DNA of 64,000 bases from SHZL01 sp031362985. Its GTDB lineage: Bacteria > Pseudomonadota > Gammaproteobacteria > Xanthomonadales > SZUA-36. The stretch covers positions 1 through 64,000 of the forward strand of contig JANLTO010000179.1 of the NCBI GenBank assembly GCA_031362985.1, in the 5' to 3' direction. Under the pieces are notes generated by a model. The model saw only the letters and a program-made list of their open reading frames with translations. It did no database searches and was not told the DNA's origin. Positions 1 to 7,736 of this stretch are shown one piece after another (positions within the stretch are counted from its first letter, which is position 1; each line of letters opens with the position of its first letter). The position numbers were made by a program, and so were the translations under genes.

Positions 1-1
1 G

Positions 2-478
2 CGCTCCCTGGTCGAGTGGCATGGCCTCAACTACCATCACTACCCCATCACGCCCGGAAAAAAACCCGAGCAGGAAGCTCGCATCCTGGCGCTGTTTGAA
101 GAGACCGGATCCGAATTGCTGGTGCTCGCCCGCTACATGCAGATTCTCACCCAGCACGCCTGTGAGCAATTATCCGGGCGGGCCATCAATATCCACCATT
201 CGTTTTTGCCAGGTTTCAAGGGCGCGCGCCCCTATCACCAGGCCTATGCACGCGGGGTGAAACTGATCGGTGCCACGGCACATTATGTCAACACCGACCT
301 CGATGAAGGCCCCATTATCGAGCAGGGAGTTGAACGGGTTGATCACAGTATGAAACCGCAGGAACTGGAACGACTGGGCCAGGACGTGGAGAGCGTGGTG
401 CTGAATCGCGCAGTGCGCTGGCACTCAGAACATCGCGTGTTCGAAAACGGCCACCGCACTGTCGTGTTGCGCCACTAA
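2..478 (+). CDS. purU: Formyltetrahydrofolate deformylase, C-terminal part (5' end outside window)
   Basis: The frame is open from the window edge and reads RSLVEWHGLNYHHYPI, then the formyltransferase-fold core with NIHHSFLPGFKGARPYHQAY and the GATAHYV..DEGPIIEQ stretch. These are the signature segments of PurU (N-catalytic/His/Asp triad of the formyl-transferase fold). PurU hydrolyses 10-formyl-THF to THF plus formate in the cytosol, balancing one-carbon pools and supplying formate for PurT. Only the catalytic C-terminal part is present; the ACT domain expected at the N-terminus would lie upstream of the window. The next gene on the same strand starts 35 bp downstream. Family assignment is firm; distinction from PurN rests on the GPIIEQ..R and HYV pattern and the C-terminal length. 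Confidence 0.9.
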   Translation, partial: RSLVEWHGLNYHHYPITPGKKPEQEARILALFEETGSELLVLARYMQILTQHACEQLSGRAINIHHSFLPGFKGARPYHQAYARGVKLIGATAHYVNTDLDEGPIIEQGVERVDHSMKPQELERLGQDVESVVLNRAVRWHSEHRVFENGHRTVVLRH

Positions 479-513
479 TGCCTGGCATTCAACAAGTGCC
501 CCCGGGAAAATAG

Positions 514-1599
514 ATGACCGCTTTTGCTGAAGTCACTGGTTGGGGAAAATGTTTACCGCCAGCCATCATGACCAATGCAGACATGGCCAGCGTCATTGAC
601 ACCAGCGATGAATGGATACGCAGTCGCAGTGGCATCAGTGAAAGGCGCGTATCGCATGTACCGGTCAGTGATCTGGCCAGCGTGGCAGGGCACAGAGCCA
701 TGGCCGCAGCCGGGCTTGCGCCTGGAGACATCGACCTCATCATAGTCGCCACCTGTTCTCCGGATACGGTCATACCCAGCACTGCCGCGCATGTACAGAA
801 GAAAATGGGTGCCTGCAACGCGGCCGTATTTGATCTCAATGCGGGTTGCAGCGGTTTCATTTATTCACTGAGCGTAGCCACCGCCATGATTCGCTCTGGT
901 GTTTACAAAAATGCGCTGGTGATAGGCGGCGAACGTATCACCTGGTTCCTGAACTGGTCCCTGCGCGATACCGCCGTTCTGTTCGGTGACGGAGCGGGCG
1001 CCTTGATGCTGCAAGTCAGCGCTGATGAAACCGGGCTGCTGGCATCTCATCTTGGATGCGAAGGCGAAGCACTGGATGCACTGCTGCTGCCCAATTTTGG
1101 TACTGCGGGAAATCGCTTTTGCGCAAACTACGCGGTTTTCGGAGTGCGGTTTGATGGCCGGGAGATTTTTCGCCGTGCGGTGAAAGGGATGGCCGGGGAA
1201 ATCGCGATCGTTCTGCACCAATTGGGACTGGCGATCAAAGACATTCACCTCGTGGTTCCACACCAGGCCAATGCGCGCATCATCGAGTCCCTGGCCAAAC
1301 ACCTGGACTTGGACATGAGCTTCATTGCGCTCAATATCGATAAATACGGCAATACGTCTGCTGCAAGCATTCCCATTGCACTGGTTGAAGCGCTGGAACA
1401 GGGACGGATCCAGCCCGGCAGCAACATTCTACTGGCGGCTTTTGGCGCCGGACTCACCCGGGCCGCAGGCGTATTGCGCTGGGGTAAACGACTTTCGCCT
1501 CTGCAGCAAAGCACGGCAGAACTGGCTCCTTGTGAGCAGTCTGCGTTGGAAATCCTCGGCGACGCCATCCGGCTCACCCAGGGTGCGCAGGGCTTGTAG
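514..1599 (+). CDS. fabH: 3-oxoacyl-ACP synthase III (KAS III) family protein
   Basis: 361 residues with the complete KAS III triad: Cys112 in NAGCSGF, His250 in VPHQAN and Asn280 in YGNTSAASIP, matching the spacing in FabH. The start is ATG with GGGAAAATAG before it. KAS III condenses a starter acyl-CoA with malonyl-ACP to begin fatty-acid synthesis; relatives do similar condensations in secondary metabolism. The protein is about 40 residues longer than E. coli FabH, with the extra sequence at the C-terminus after the ...GVLRWGK strand; that tail resembles nothing I recognise. It lies 95 bp upstream of the genes for a branched-chain 2-oxoacid dehydrogenase, which makes branched acyl-CoAs. 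A role in priming branched-chain fatty acids is therefore plausible but inferred. No fabD/fabG/acpP neighbours are present, so it may be a second, specialised FabH. Confidence 0.85.
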   Translation: MTAFAEVTGWGKCLPPAIMTNADMASVIDTSDEWIRSRSGISERRVSHVPVSDLASVAGHRAMAAAGLAPGDIDLIIVATCSPDTVIPSTAAHVQKKMGACNAAVFDLNAGCSGFIYSLSVATAMIRSGVYKNALVIGGERITWFLNWSLRDTAVLFGDGAGALMLQVSADETGLLASHLGCEGEALDALLLPNFGTAGNRFCANYAVFGVRFDGREIFRRAVKGMAGEIAIVLHQLGLAIKDIHLVVPHQANARIIESLAKHLDLDMSFIALNIDKYGNTSAASIPIALVEALEQGRIQPGSNILLAAFGAGLTRAAGVLRWGKRLSPLQQSTAELAPCEQSALEILGDAIRLTQGAQGL

Positions 1600-1694
1600 T
1601 GCTGCTGCCTCGCCGGGGCCGGCCAGGTATCTCTCATACTACTGACGCTAATCGTTTAAAATAGACCCTGTTCCCGCTCCCCAGGACCAAAGCC

Positions 1695-2933
1695 ATGAGT
1701 CATAAGTCACGCCTGCATATCCCGCATGCGGCAGCACGTCCCGGCGAAACACCCGATTTCAGCTATCTGGCCTTATCGCCCGCAGGTTCCGTCGATCGTC
1801 CACCGATTGATTCGCGGGTATCGGACATTGAATTCCTCAGCAATGACCTGGTACGGGTGCTGGGTGAAGATCATAGTGCCCAGGGTCCGTGGAACCCCGG
1901 TTTGGACTCATCCAGCCTGTTGGAGGCCTTGCGTCTGATGGTACTGGTGCGCCAATACGACGACCGCATGCAGCGCATGCAACGCCAGGGAAAAATCACG
2001 TTCTACATGCAGTCCTTGGGCGAGGAAGCGGTGTCGATTGGCGCCGGACTGGCCTTGCGAGACAGCGACATGCTTTTCCCCGCCTACCGCAACCAGGGCC
2101 TTTATATCCTGCGCAATACCGGCCTGGTCGAGATGATGAGTCACTGCCTGTCCAATACAAACGACTTCTGCCGGGGCAGGCAAATGCCGGTGTTTTACCA
2201 AAACGCCAAAAACCGGGTGTTCACCATTTCCGGCAACCTGGCCACCCAGTATCCGCAAGCCGTGGGTTGGGCCATGGCTGCAGCCATCAAAGGCGAGGAC
2301 GACATTGCGGCTTCCTGGGTCGGGGATGGCAGCACCGCTGAAGCGGACTTTCATTACGCATTGACCTTCGCTGCAGTCTATCAGGCACCGGTAATACTCA
2401 ACGTAGTCAACAATCAATGGGCCATATCCACATTCCAGGGCGTCGCCGGAGGTGAGCGACGTTCTTTTGCTGCGCGCGGCCTCGGACTCGGCATCCCGGG
2501 AGTACGCGTGGACGGGAACGACCTGTTGGCGGTTTACGCAGTAACCCAATGGGCAGCAGATCGCGCCCGCAGCGGCGGCGGCCCGACCCTGATCGAATTG
2601 GTCACTTACCGCGGTGGTGCCCACTCAACCAGCGACGATCCGACGCGTTACCGGCCCAAAGATGAATGGTCAGCGTTCCCCCTGGGTGATCCACTGCTAA
2701 GACTGAAAGGCCATCTGGTACAGGCCGGGCTGTGGTCGGACGAACAACACCTTGCCATGGAGGAGCAAATGAAGCAGTACGTGCTCGACTGCTGGAAAAA
2801 AGCCATCACGTTTGGAACCATGACCGAGGGACCATTTCTGCGCGTGCACGAGATGTTTGAGGACGTTTTCGAACACATGCCGCAACACCTTCAGCGCCAG
2901 CAGGCGCAACTGCTTGAGCTGGAGGGACTCTGA
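1695..2933 (+). CDS. bkdA1: Branched-chain 2-oxoacid dehydrogenase E1, alpha subunit
   Basis: 412 residues, the usual length for Pseudomonas-type BkdA1. The thiamine-diphosphate motif is visible as VGDGSTAEADFHYAL...NVVNNQWAIST. Other E1-alpha landmarks are FYMQSLGEEA, FPAYRNQG and the phosphorylation-loop equivalent YRGGAHSTSDDPTRYR. E1 alpha and beta decarboxylate the 2-oxoacids from Val, Leu and Ile and transfer the acyl group to the lipoyl arm of E2 in the cytosolic complex. An AGGA precedes the ATG by about 10 bases. The E1 beta gene follows after 2 bp, so the two are certainly co-transcribed. The N-terminal ~60 residues before the catalytic domain are typical of the bkd branch rather than of pyruvate dehydrogenase. 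Confidence 0.92.
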   Translation: MSHKSRLHIPHAAARPGETPDFSYLALSPAGSVDRPPIDSRVSDIEFLSNDLVRVLGEDHSAQGPWNPGLDSSSLLEALRLMVLVRQYDDRMQRMQRQGKITFYMQSLGEEAVSIGAGLALRDSDMLFPAYRNQGLYILRNTGLVEMMSHCLSNTNDFCRGRQMPVFYQNAKNRVFTISGNLATQYPQAVGWAMAAAIKGEDDIAASWVGDGSTAEADFHYALTFAAVYQAPVILNVVNNQWAISTFQGVAGGERRSFAARGLGLGIPGVRVDGNDLLAVYAVTQWAADRARSGGGPTLIELVTYRGGAHSTSDDPTRYRPKDEWSAFPLGDPLLRLKGHLVQAGLWSDEQHLAMEEQMKQYVLDCWKKAITFGTMTEGPFLRVHEMFEDVFEHMPQHLQRQQAQLLELEGL

Positions 2934-2935
2934 CA

Positions 2936-3952
2936 ATGGCGCAAATGAACATGATCCAGGCGATCAATTCCGCGCTGGATATCATGCTGGACACCGATCC
3001 TTCCGTGGTCATTCTTGGCGAGGACGTGGGTTATTTCGGCGGCGTGTTCCGCTGCACCGAGGGCCTGCAGAAGAAATATGGCGATCATCGTGTAATTGAT
3101 GCACCCATAGCCGAAGGCGGTATTATCGGCGCCGCCATCGGCCTTGGCGTCAACGGCCTGCGCCCCGTTGCTGAAATCCAGTTTGCGGACTACATCTACC
3201 CGGGCTTTGACCAGGTGGTCAGCGAACTGGCGCGCCTGCGTTACCGCAGCGACGGCACCTTCTATTCTCCGGTTACCATACGCACGCCCTGTGGCGGCGG
3301 CATCCGTGGCGGGCAAACGCACTCGCAAAGTCCGGAAGCCATCTTCACCCATATTTCCGGCTTGATAACGGTCATGCCATCAAACCCGTTTGATGCCAAA
3401 GGCTTGTTGGTCAGCGCCATCGAGTCCAACGACCCGGTGATATTCTTTGAGCCCAAGCGTATTTATAACGGGCCGTTTGATGGCGATCCGGACAAGCCTT
3501 CAGTACCGTGGTCAACTCACCCGCTGGGGGTTGTTCCCGAATCCTACTACAACGTGCCATTGGGCAAGGCCGCCCTGCTGGAGACCGGCCACGAACTAAC
3601 CATCATCAGCTATGGCACCATCGTGCACGTGGCGCAGGCCGCCGCCAAGCTGGCTGGAGTATCGGCCGATATCATTGATGTCCGCACCCTGATGCCGCTG
3701 GATATAGACACCATACGGCAGTCTGTGAACAAAACCGGCCGTTGCCTGGTCGCGCATGAAGCCACACGCTTTTGCGGTTATGGCGCGGAGCTGGTGGCAA
3801 CGGTACAGGAAGAATGTTTCTGGAGCCTGGAAGCACCCGTTGAGCGCGTTACCGGCTGGGACACGCCCTACCCGCACGCTTTCGAATGGCAATATTTCCC
3901 CGGCCAGAAGCGTTTACTGGCCGGCATCCGCAAGGTCATGGAGGCGAAATGA
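2936..3952 (+). CDS. bkdA2: Branched-chain 2-oxoacid dehydrogenase E1, beta subunit
   Basis: 338 residues of transketolase-like pyrimidine-binding plus C-terminal domain. Landmarks are VVILGEDVGYFGGVFR, the APIAEGGIIGAAIG and AEIQFADYIYPGFDQ segments, the GGGIRGGQTHSQSPEA loop, and the C-terminal HEATRFCGYGAEL. It forms the alpha2-beta2 E1 heterotetramer with the preceding gene product. The stop overlaps the E2 start in an ATGA at 3949-3952, so translation is coupled. It differs from pyruvate dehydrogenase beta chains in the HSQSPEA loop, which is typical of branched-chain enzymes. Confidence 0.92.
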   Translation: MAQMNMIQAINSALDIMLDTDPSVVILGEDVGYFGGVFRCTEGLQKKYGDHRVIDAPIAEGGIIGAAIGLGVNGLRPVAEIQFADYIYPGFDQVVSELARLRYRSDGTFYSPVTIRTPCGGGIRGGQTHSQSPEAIFTHISGLITVMPSNPFDAKGLLVSAIESNDPVIFFEPKRIYNGPFDGDPDKPSVPWSTHPLGVVPESYYNVPLGKAALLETGHELTIISYGTIVHVAQAAAKLAGVSADIIDVRTLMPLDIDTIRQSVNKTGRCLVAHEATRFCGYGAELVATVQEECFWSLEAPVERVTGWDTPYPHAFEWQYFPGQKRLLAGIRKVMEAK

Positions 3953-5184
3953 GCGAGTATATCTTCAAGCTACCCGACCTCGGCGAAGGCACGGTAGAGG
4001 CGGAAATAGCCGAATGGATGGTCCAGGTTGGAGACCTGGTAAGAGAAGAAGATACCATCTGTTCCATGCTGACCGACAAGGCTGCAGTTGAACTGTCCTC
4101 CCCCGTGTCTGGTCGGGTTGTCTCAATTGCCGGCGAAGTGGGCGACAGCGTTGCCGTGGGTTCACCGCTGATCACTTTTAACGTCGAAGGTCCTGCCGGC
4201 GGACAGGCTGTTATTCACGACAGGAAACCGGTCGATGCTCCCCCGCAAGCCGCGCCTGCATCGGTCCTCCCGGCCCAGGACCAGGCAGCGCTTTCCACCA
4301 ACGAAAAAGCCAGGACTTCCCCTTCAATCCGGCAGCGTGCCAGGGAAGCCGGGATCAGACTCAGCGATGTGCCGGGTACAGGCCCCGGGGGGCGGATTCT
4401 CAAGCAGGATTTCGAAGCCTTTCTGGCCCGTCGCACGAACAGCAGCGCCACGCTGACCACGCACACGGCCAGCGACACGCCGGGCAGCACAACTGAAATC
4501 AAGGTAGTGGGCCTGCGCCGCAAAATTGCGCAGCGCATGGAACAGGCAAACACCGAAGTGCCGCATTTTGCTTACGTCGAAGAAGTGGACATCACTGCGC
4601 TGGAGTCGCTGCGCCAGCTACTCAACCAGGGGCGCGCAGCCGACCGCGGCAACCTGACCCTGCTGCCGTTTATCGGCATGGCTCTTACCCGGGTGTTGCG
4701 GGACTTCCCGCAATGCAACAGCCATTACGATCGCGGCCGCAATGTATTGATTCGGCATGATGCGGTTCATTTGGGCATCGCCACCCAAACTCCGGATGGT
4801 CTCAAGGTCCCGGTGGTACGGCAGGCGCAGGCGCGACAACTGGAAGACATGGCGGCGGAGATACGCCGTGTCTCCGAGGCTGCGCGGGACAATAGCGCAA
4901 GCCGCGAGGAATTAAGTGGCTCAACCATCACCCTCACCAGTCTTGGCAAACTGGGAGGCGTGGTTAGCACCCCCATCATAAATTTGCCTGAGGTCGCGAT
5001 CATTGGCGTCAACAAAGCGGTACTGCGTCCCGTGGTAATTAGTGGCCAGATCGTTGTTCGCATGATGATGAACCTCTCATCCTCATTCGATCACCGCTTC
5101 GTTGATGGCTTTGACGCTGCAGCCATGATCCAGGCTTTGAAACAAATGCTGGAAGAACCAGCAAACCTGGTTCTGCAACGCTGA
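3949..5184 (+). CDS. bkdB: Branched-chain 2-oxoacid dehydrogenase E2 (dihydrolipoyl acyltransferase)
   Basis: 411 residues starting at the ATG of the ATGA overlap; an in-frame ATG 63 bp upstream inside E1 beta is discounted because the lipoyl domain begins at MSEYIFKLPDLGEG. Domain order: one lipoyl domain (residues 1-80, lipoyl lysine K44 in LTDKAAVE); an Ala/Pro/Thr linker; a peripheral subunit-binding domain (about 120-160, SPSIRQRAREAGI..VPGTGPGGRI); a second linker; and a catalytic acyltransferase domain ending with the HxxxD motif (His382, Asp386 in SFDHRFVDGF). It passes the acyl group to CoA. No E3 (lpd) gene follows, so the complex must share a dihydrolipoamide dehydrogenase encoded elsewhere. 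The dispersed repeat at 5209 lies just downstream. Confidence 0.92.
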   Translation: MSEYIFKLPDLGEGTVEAEIAEWMVQVGDLVREEDTICSMLTDKAAVELSSPVSGRVVSIAGEVGDSVAVGSPLITFNVEGPAGGQAVIHDRKPVDAPPQAAPASVLPAQDQAALSTNEKARTSPSIRQRAREAGIRLSDVPGTGPGGRILKQDFEAFLARRTNSSATLTTHTASDTPGSTTEIKVVGLRRKIAQRMEQANTEVPHFAYVEEVDITALESLRQLLNQGRAADRGNLTLLPFIGMALTRVLRDFPQCNSHYDRGRNVLIRHDAVHLGIATQTPDGLKVPVVRQAQARQLEDMAAEIRRVSEAARDNSASREELSGSTITLTSLGKLGGVVSTPIINLPEVAIIGVNKAVLRPVVISGQIVVRMMMNLSSSFDHRFVDGFDAAAMIQALKQMLEEPANLVLQR

Positions 5185-5208
5185 GAAACTGGCCATACCT
5201 GCTGGCTG

Positions 5209-5237
5209 AGGAAACTCTGATCTATTCAAAGGTTCCC
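5209..5237. repeat. Dispersed near-palindromic element, copy 1
   Basis: The sequence AGGAAACTCTGA, a short AT-rich centre, then TTCAAAGGTTCCC lies between the convergent ends of bkdB and the PDZ gene. Similar 28-29 bp elements are at 36623-36650 and 46753-46781. This copy is the most diverged, with an imperfect right arm. It could fold into a hairpin and act as a terminator between the convergent genes, but its recurrence elsewhere suggests a dispersed repeat. Confidence 0.6.
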
Positions 5238-5257
5238 ATAAGAATTTTACCCGCAAT

Positions 5258-6259
5258 TCAGGACAACGGCCTGCTGGACGAGCGTGCCCAGGTCAGTGGA
5301 ATGAGGGCCAGAGTAACGAAATAATAGTCCTGCCCGGGTAACATGGCCTGCGGCGAAAACGCGTTAACCATCTGCGCAATGGTTACCGGCAGCAAACCCA
5401 AAACGGTTCCCAAGAGCATTCCGTTCAGAGCAAGCGCCTTCCGCTCCGCCCGGTCTGTACGGCTGTAATTTCGCAGCACCTGGAACAGACTTGCCAGCAC
5501 GTACCCTCCGACAACAATGCCCGCCGCAAACCTGGTCAGGGTATTTAGCCCACTGCTGGCAAGCGGAGTAAACAGGGCCCTGTACGCGATCAACACCCAC
5601 AGCGCAAAAGCCGGGAAATACAGTAACTTTTTCCCCCAGGGACGGTTCAGCCATGGCCTGCGATGTGGAAACACCAACAAAAACTGCAGCATTGCGGCCA
5701 TGCCGAACATCACGTACAGACTGATTATGGAGAGGACAATTGAGCGCATGCTGAAATCGGCAATGTAGGGTGCATCCATGAAGGCCAGGCTTAATCCCGT
5801 GCCGGTCACAACCAGCGCGCGCGTGGCTTCGTTGGACTTGCGGAAAAAAGCCACCAGCGGCAACAACAGGAAGCAGTAACCGATGAGTGTTGAAGCTCGG
5901 GACAGGCTCAACTCGCGTTCCGACATGGGCCGGTACGTTGCGCGCAGATTCAGATCCTTGCCTTCCCGCTGCACGGTAATCCGGCGCACATCTCCGATTT
6001 TCTTGCGTGGCTGCCGGGCGATGGTCGATGCATCTTCGAGCGGGGTCCCGTCAAAATGGGTAATGTGATCGCCCACCTTCATGCCTGCGGCCTCAGCTGA
6101 ACTGCCTGCAAGGATGCGTGTGACTTTATTATTTCCATCGGTATCGAATCCGGCACGGCTCTGGCTGGCAAAATCCATCCACCCCAGCGCCCCCCAGGTC
6201 CCCGCCAGTAAAGCCAGTACGATCAGCAAGAACCGGCCATCGCCGGGTGCCCTGCTCAT
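5258..6259 (-). CDS. PDZ-domain multi-pass membrane protein, possibly truncated sensor
   Basis: I chose the ATG at 6259 (MSRAPGDGRF), which has GAGGAACGCACC before it, over an in-frame start 78 bp upstream that lacks one. The 333 residues show an N-terminal membrane anchor (about 9-28), a periplasmic PDZ domain (about 38-110, with NKVTRILAGSSAEAAGMKVGD typical of a peptide-binding cleft), then about seven hydrophobic segments to the end. This resembles the N-terminal half of larger membrane sensors in which PDZ and 7TM-like modules precede a signalling domain (family recollection, moderate). The protein ends abruptly in a polar RSSSRPLS right after the last hydrophobic stretch, and a dispersed repeat lies about 21 bp past the stop, so loss of a C-terminal part is possible. 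No specific function can be named. Confidence 0.7.
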   Translation of the reverse strand: MSRAPGDGRFLLIVLALLAGTWGALGWMDFASQSRAGFDTDGNNKVTRILAGSSAEAAGMKVGDHITHFDGTPLEDASTIARQPRKKIGDVRRITVQREGKDLNLRATYRPMSERELSLSRASTLIGYCFLLLPLVAFFRKSNEATRALVVTGTGLSLAFMDAPYIADFSMRSIVLSIISLYVMFGMAAMLQFLLVFPHRRPWLNRPWGKKLLYFPAFALWVLIAYRALFTPLASSGLNTLTRFAAGIVVGGYVLASLFQVLRNYSRTDRAERKALALNGMLLGTVLGLLPVTIAQMVNAFSPQAMLPGQDYYFVTLALIPLTWARSSSRPLS

Positions 6260-6343
6260 GGTGCGTTCCTCATTTTCTTTGCCTCGTTGATTGGGGACTG
6301 CTATGTCGCTCACCGAACCCGGATTTCCCGGTTGCAAAGAGTA

Positions 6344-6958
6344 CTACAATATCGGTTCAAGAGCCTGCCATACGGTATCCAGCAGCTTGGGCTGGGCCTG
6401 TGCAGTGGGATGGATACCGTCATCGCGCATCATGGCTGAATCCAGTGCCACGCCTTGCAACAGGAAAGGAATAAGCTGGACATCATGTTCGGATGCCAGG
6501 CTGCGGTACATGGCGTCGAACTTCTCCGTATAGGTCTTGCCATAGTTAGGTGGAATCTGTATGCCTGCCAGTACCACTCGGGCACCGCTGTCCAGGCTCT
6601 GAGTAATCATTGATCCCAGGTTGGCGCGAGTAACATCGAGCGCCAGGCCGCGCAGGCCGTCATTGCCTCCCAGTTCGATGATTACAATGCGCGGGTGGTA
6701 CTCCTCAAGCAGGCGTGGCAGCCTGGCCTGGCCACCTTGCGTGGTATCGCCAACAATGCTTGAGTTGAAAACGCGGTAAGTGTAACCATCTTCAGTAAGC
6801 CGGTTCTGTAACAAGCTGGGCCAGGACTCACCCAGTTCCATTTCATAGGCAGCACTGAGGCTGTCACCGACAACCAGGATTACCTTTTCTTCATCTGCCG
6901 TGGCAGCGTGAGACAAGGACAAGGTAAAAATAATGAACCAAGTGGAATTAAATCGCAT
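6344..6958 (-). CDS. tesA: Periplasmic arylesterase / lysophospholipase, SGNH family (TesA-like)
   Basis: 204 residues from the ATG at 6958, chosen because it gives a signal peptide (MRFNSTWFIIFTLSLSHAATA) and has AGGA about 7 bases upstream; a longer frame would run far into the divergent ABC gene. SGNH blocks are all present: GDSLS with nucleophile Ser33, the Gly block (SIVGDTTQGG), GGNDGLRG, and the DGIHPTAQAQ Asp-His pair. TesA hydrolyses acyl-CoA, aryl esters and lysophospholipids in the periplasm. As in E. coli it is divergent from ybbA, and here the two 5' ends overlap by 26 bp (6933-6958). Confidence 0.9.
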   Translation of the reverse strand: MRFNSTWFIIFTLSLSHAATADEEKVILVVGDSLSAAYEMELGESWPSLLQNRLTEDGYTYRVFNSSIVGDTTQGGQARLPRLLEEYHPRIVIIELGGNDGLRGLALDVTRANLGSMITQSLDSGARVVLAGIQIPPNYGKTYTEKFDAMYRSLASEHDVQLIPFLLQGVALDSAMMRDDGIHPTAQAQPKLLDTVWQALEPIL

Positions 6959-7736
6959 ACAAAATCCTGTTCCAGTCGTGAAAGCTGAAGGCCTGTACAA
7001 ACAGGTTACCAGCCCGGAGGGCATGCTCACCATACTCGACCATGTGAGCCTGGAAGTTTTTGCCGGCGAATCCGTCGCCATCGTAGGTGTCTCCGGGGCT
7101 GGCAAATCTACTTTGCTCGGACTGTTGGCCGGCCTGGACGTTCCCAGCGGAGGGAAGATCTGGCTCGGCGATGCCGAGCTTACCGCGCTGGACGAGGATG
7201 GCCGGGCTGCGCTGCGCGCGGAGTGTGTGGGTTTTGTATTCCAATCCTTTCATCTGCTTCCCTCAATGACTGCGCTGGAAAATGTCATGCTGCCATTGGA
7301 ACTTGCGGGGCTTGCATCGCCGGCCCGTGCAGCGCTCGCTGCCTTGCGCACTGTGGGCCTGGAACCACGTAAAGCACACTACCCGCACCAATTGTCCGGT
7401 GGCGAGAAACAGCGTGTCGCAATTGCCAGAGCTTTCGTCGTCCGGCCTACTGTTTTGTTTGCCGATGAGCCCACGGGCAACCTGGACCAACGCACCGGCG
7501 AAACCGTAATTAACCTGCTCTTTGAACTCAACCGCGAGGCCGGCACGACCCTGTTACTGGTCACCCATGACATCTCGCTGGCCTCGCGTTGCAACCGGAT
7601 TCTCTACATGGACGCCGGTAAGTTCGTGGCTGCACCGGGTCAAACCTCGGGTCAGATCTCGGGACAGTCCCCCGGAAAGTCCACGGCGCAGTTCTCCGAT
7701 GAAATTTCTGGCCAACCTCAGGCGCAGCAGTTGTAA
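6933..7736 (+). CDS. ybbA: ABC transporter ATP-binding protein, YbbA/LolD type
   Basis: 267 residues. Walker A is GVSGAGKST, the Q-loop VFQSFHLLPSMTALENVMLP, the signature LSGGEKQRVAIARA, Walker B VLFADEPTGNLD and the switch histidine VTHD. This is the MacB/LolD/YbbA family, whose members power FtsX-fold permeases. AAGGT precedes the ATG by 7 bases, supporting this start despite its overlap with tesA. The last ~35 residues are a Ser/Gly/Gln-rich tail with repeated SGQ (SGQISGQSPGK...) not part of the ABC fold. The stop overlaps the permease start (TAATG at 7734-7738). Confidence 0.9.
   Translation: MNQVELNRIQNPVPVVKAEGLYKQVTSPEGMLTILDHVSLEVFAGESVAIVGVSGAGKSTLLGLLAGLDVPSGGKIWLGDAELTALDEDGRAALRAECVGFVFQSFHLLPSMTALENVMLPLELAGLASPARAALAALRTVGLEPRKAHYPHQLSGGEKQRVAIARAFVVRPTVLFADEPTGNLDQRTGETVINLLFELNREAGTTLLLVTHDISLASRCNRILYMDAGKFVAAPGQTSGQISGQSPGKSTAQFSDEISGQPQAQQL

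Noticed and set aside
1908..2624. Long - strand frame (238 codons) opposite the E1 alpha gene, and similar long antisense frames elsewhere
   Set aside because: They are antisense shadows typical of GC-rich coding DNA and lack ribosome sites and recognisable domains.
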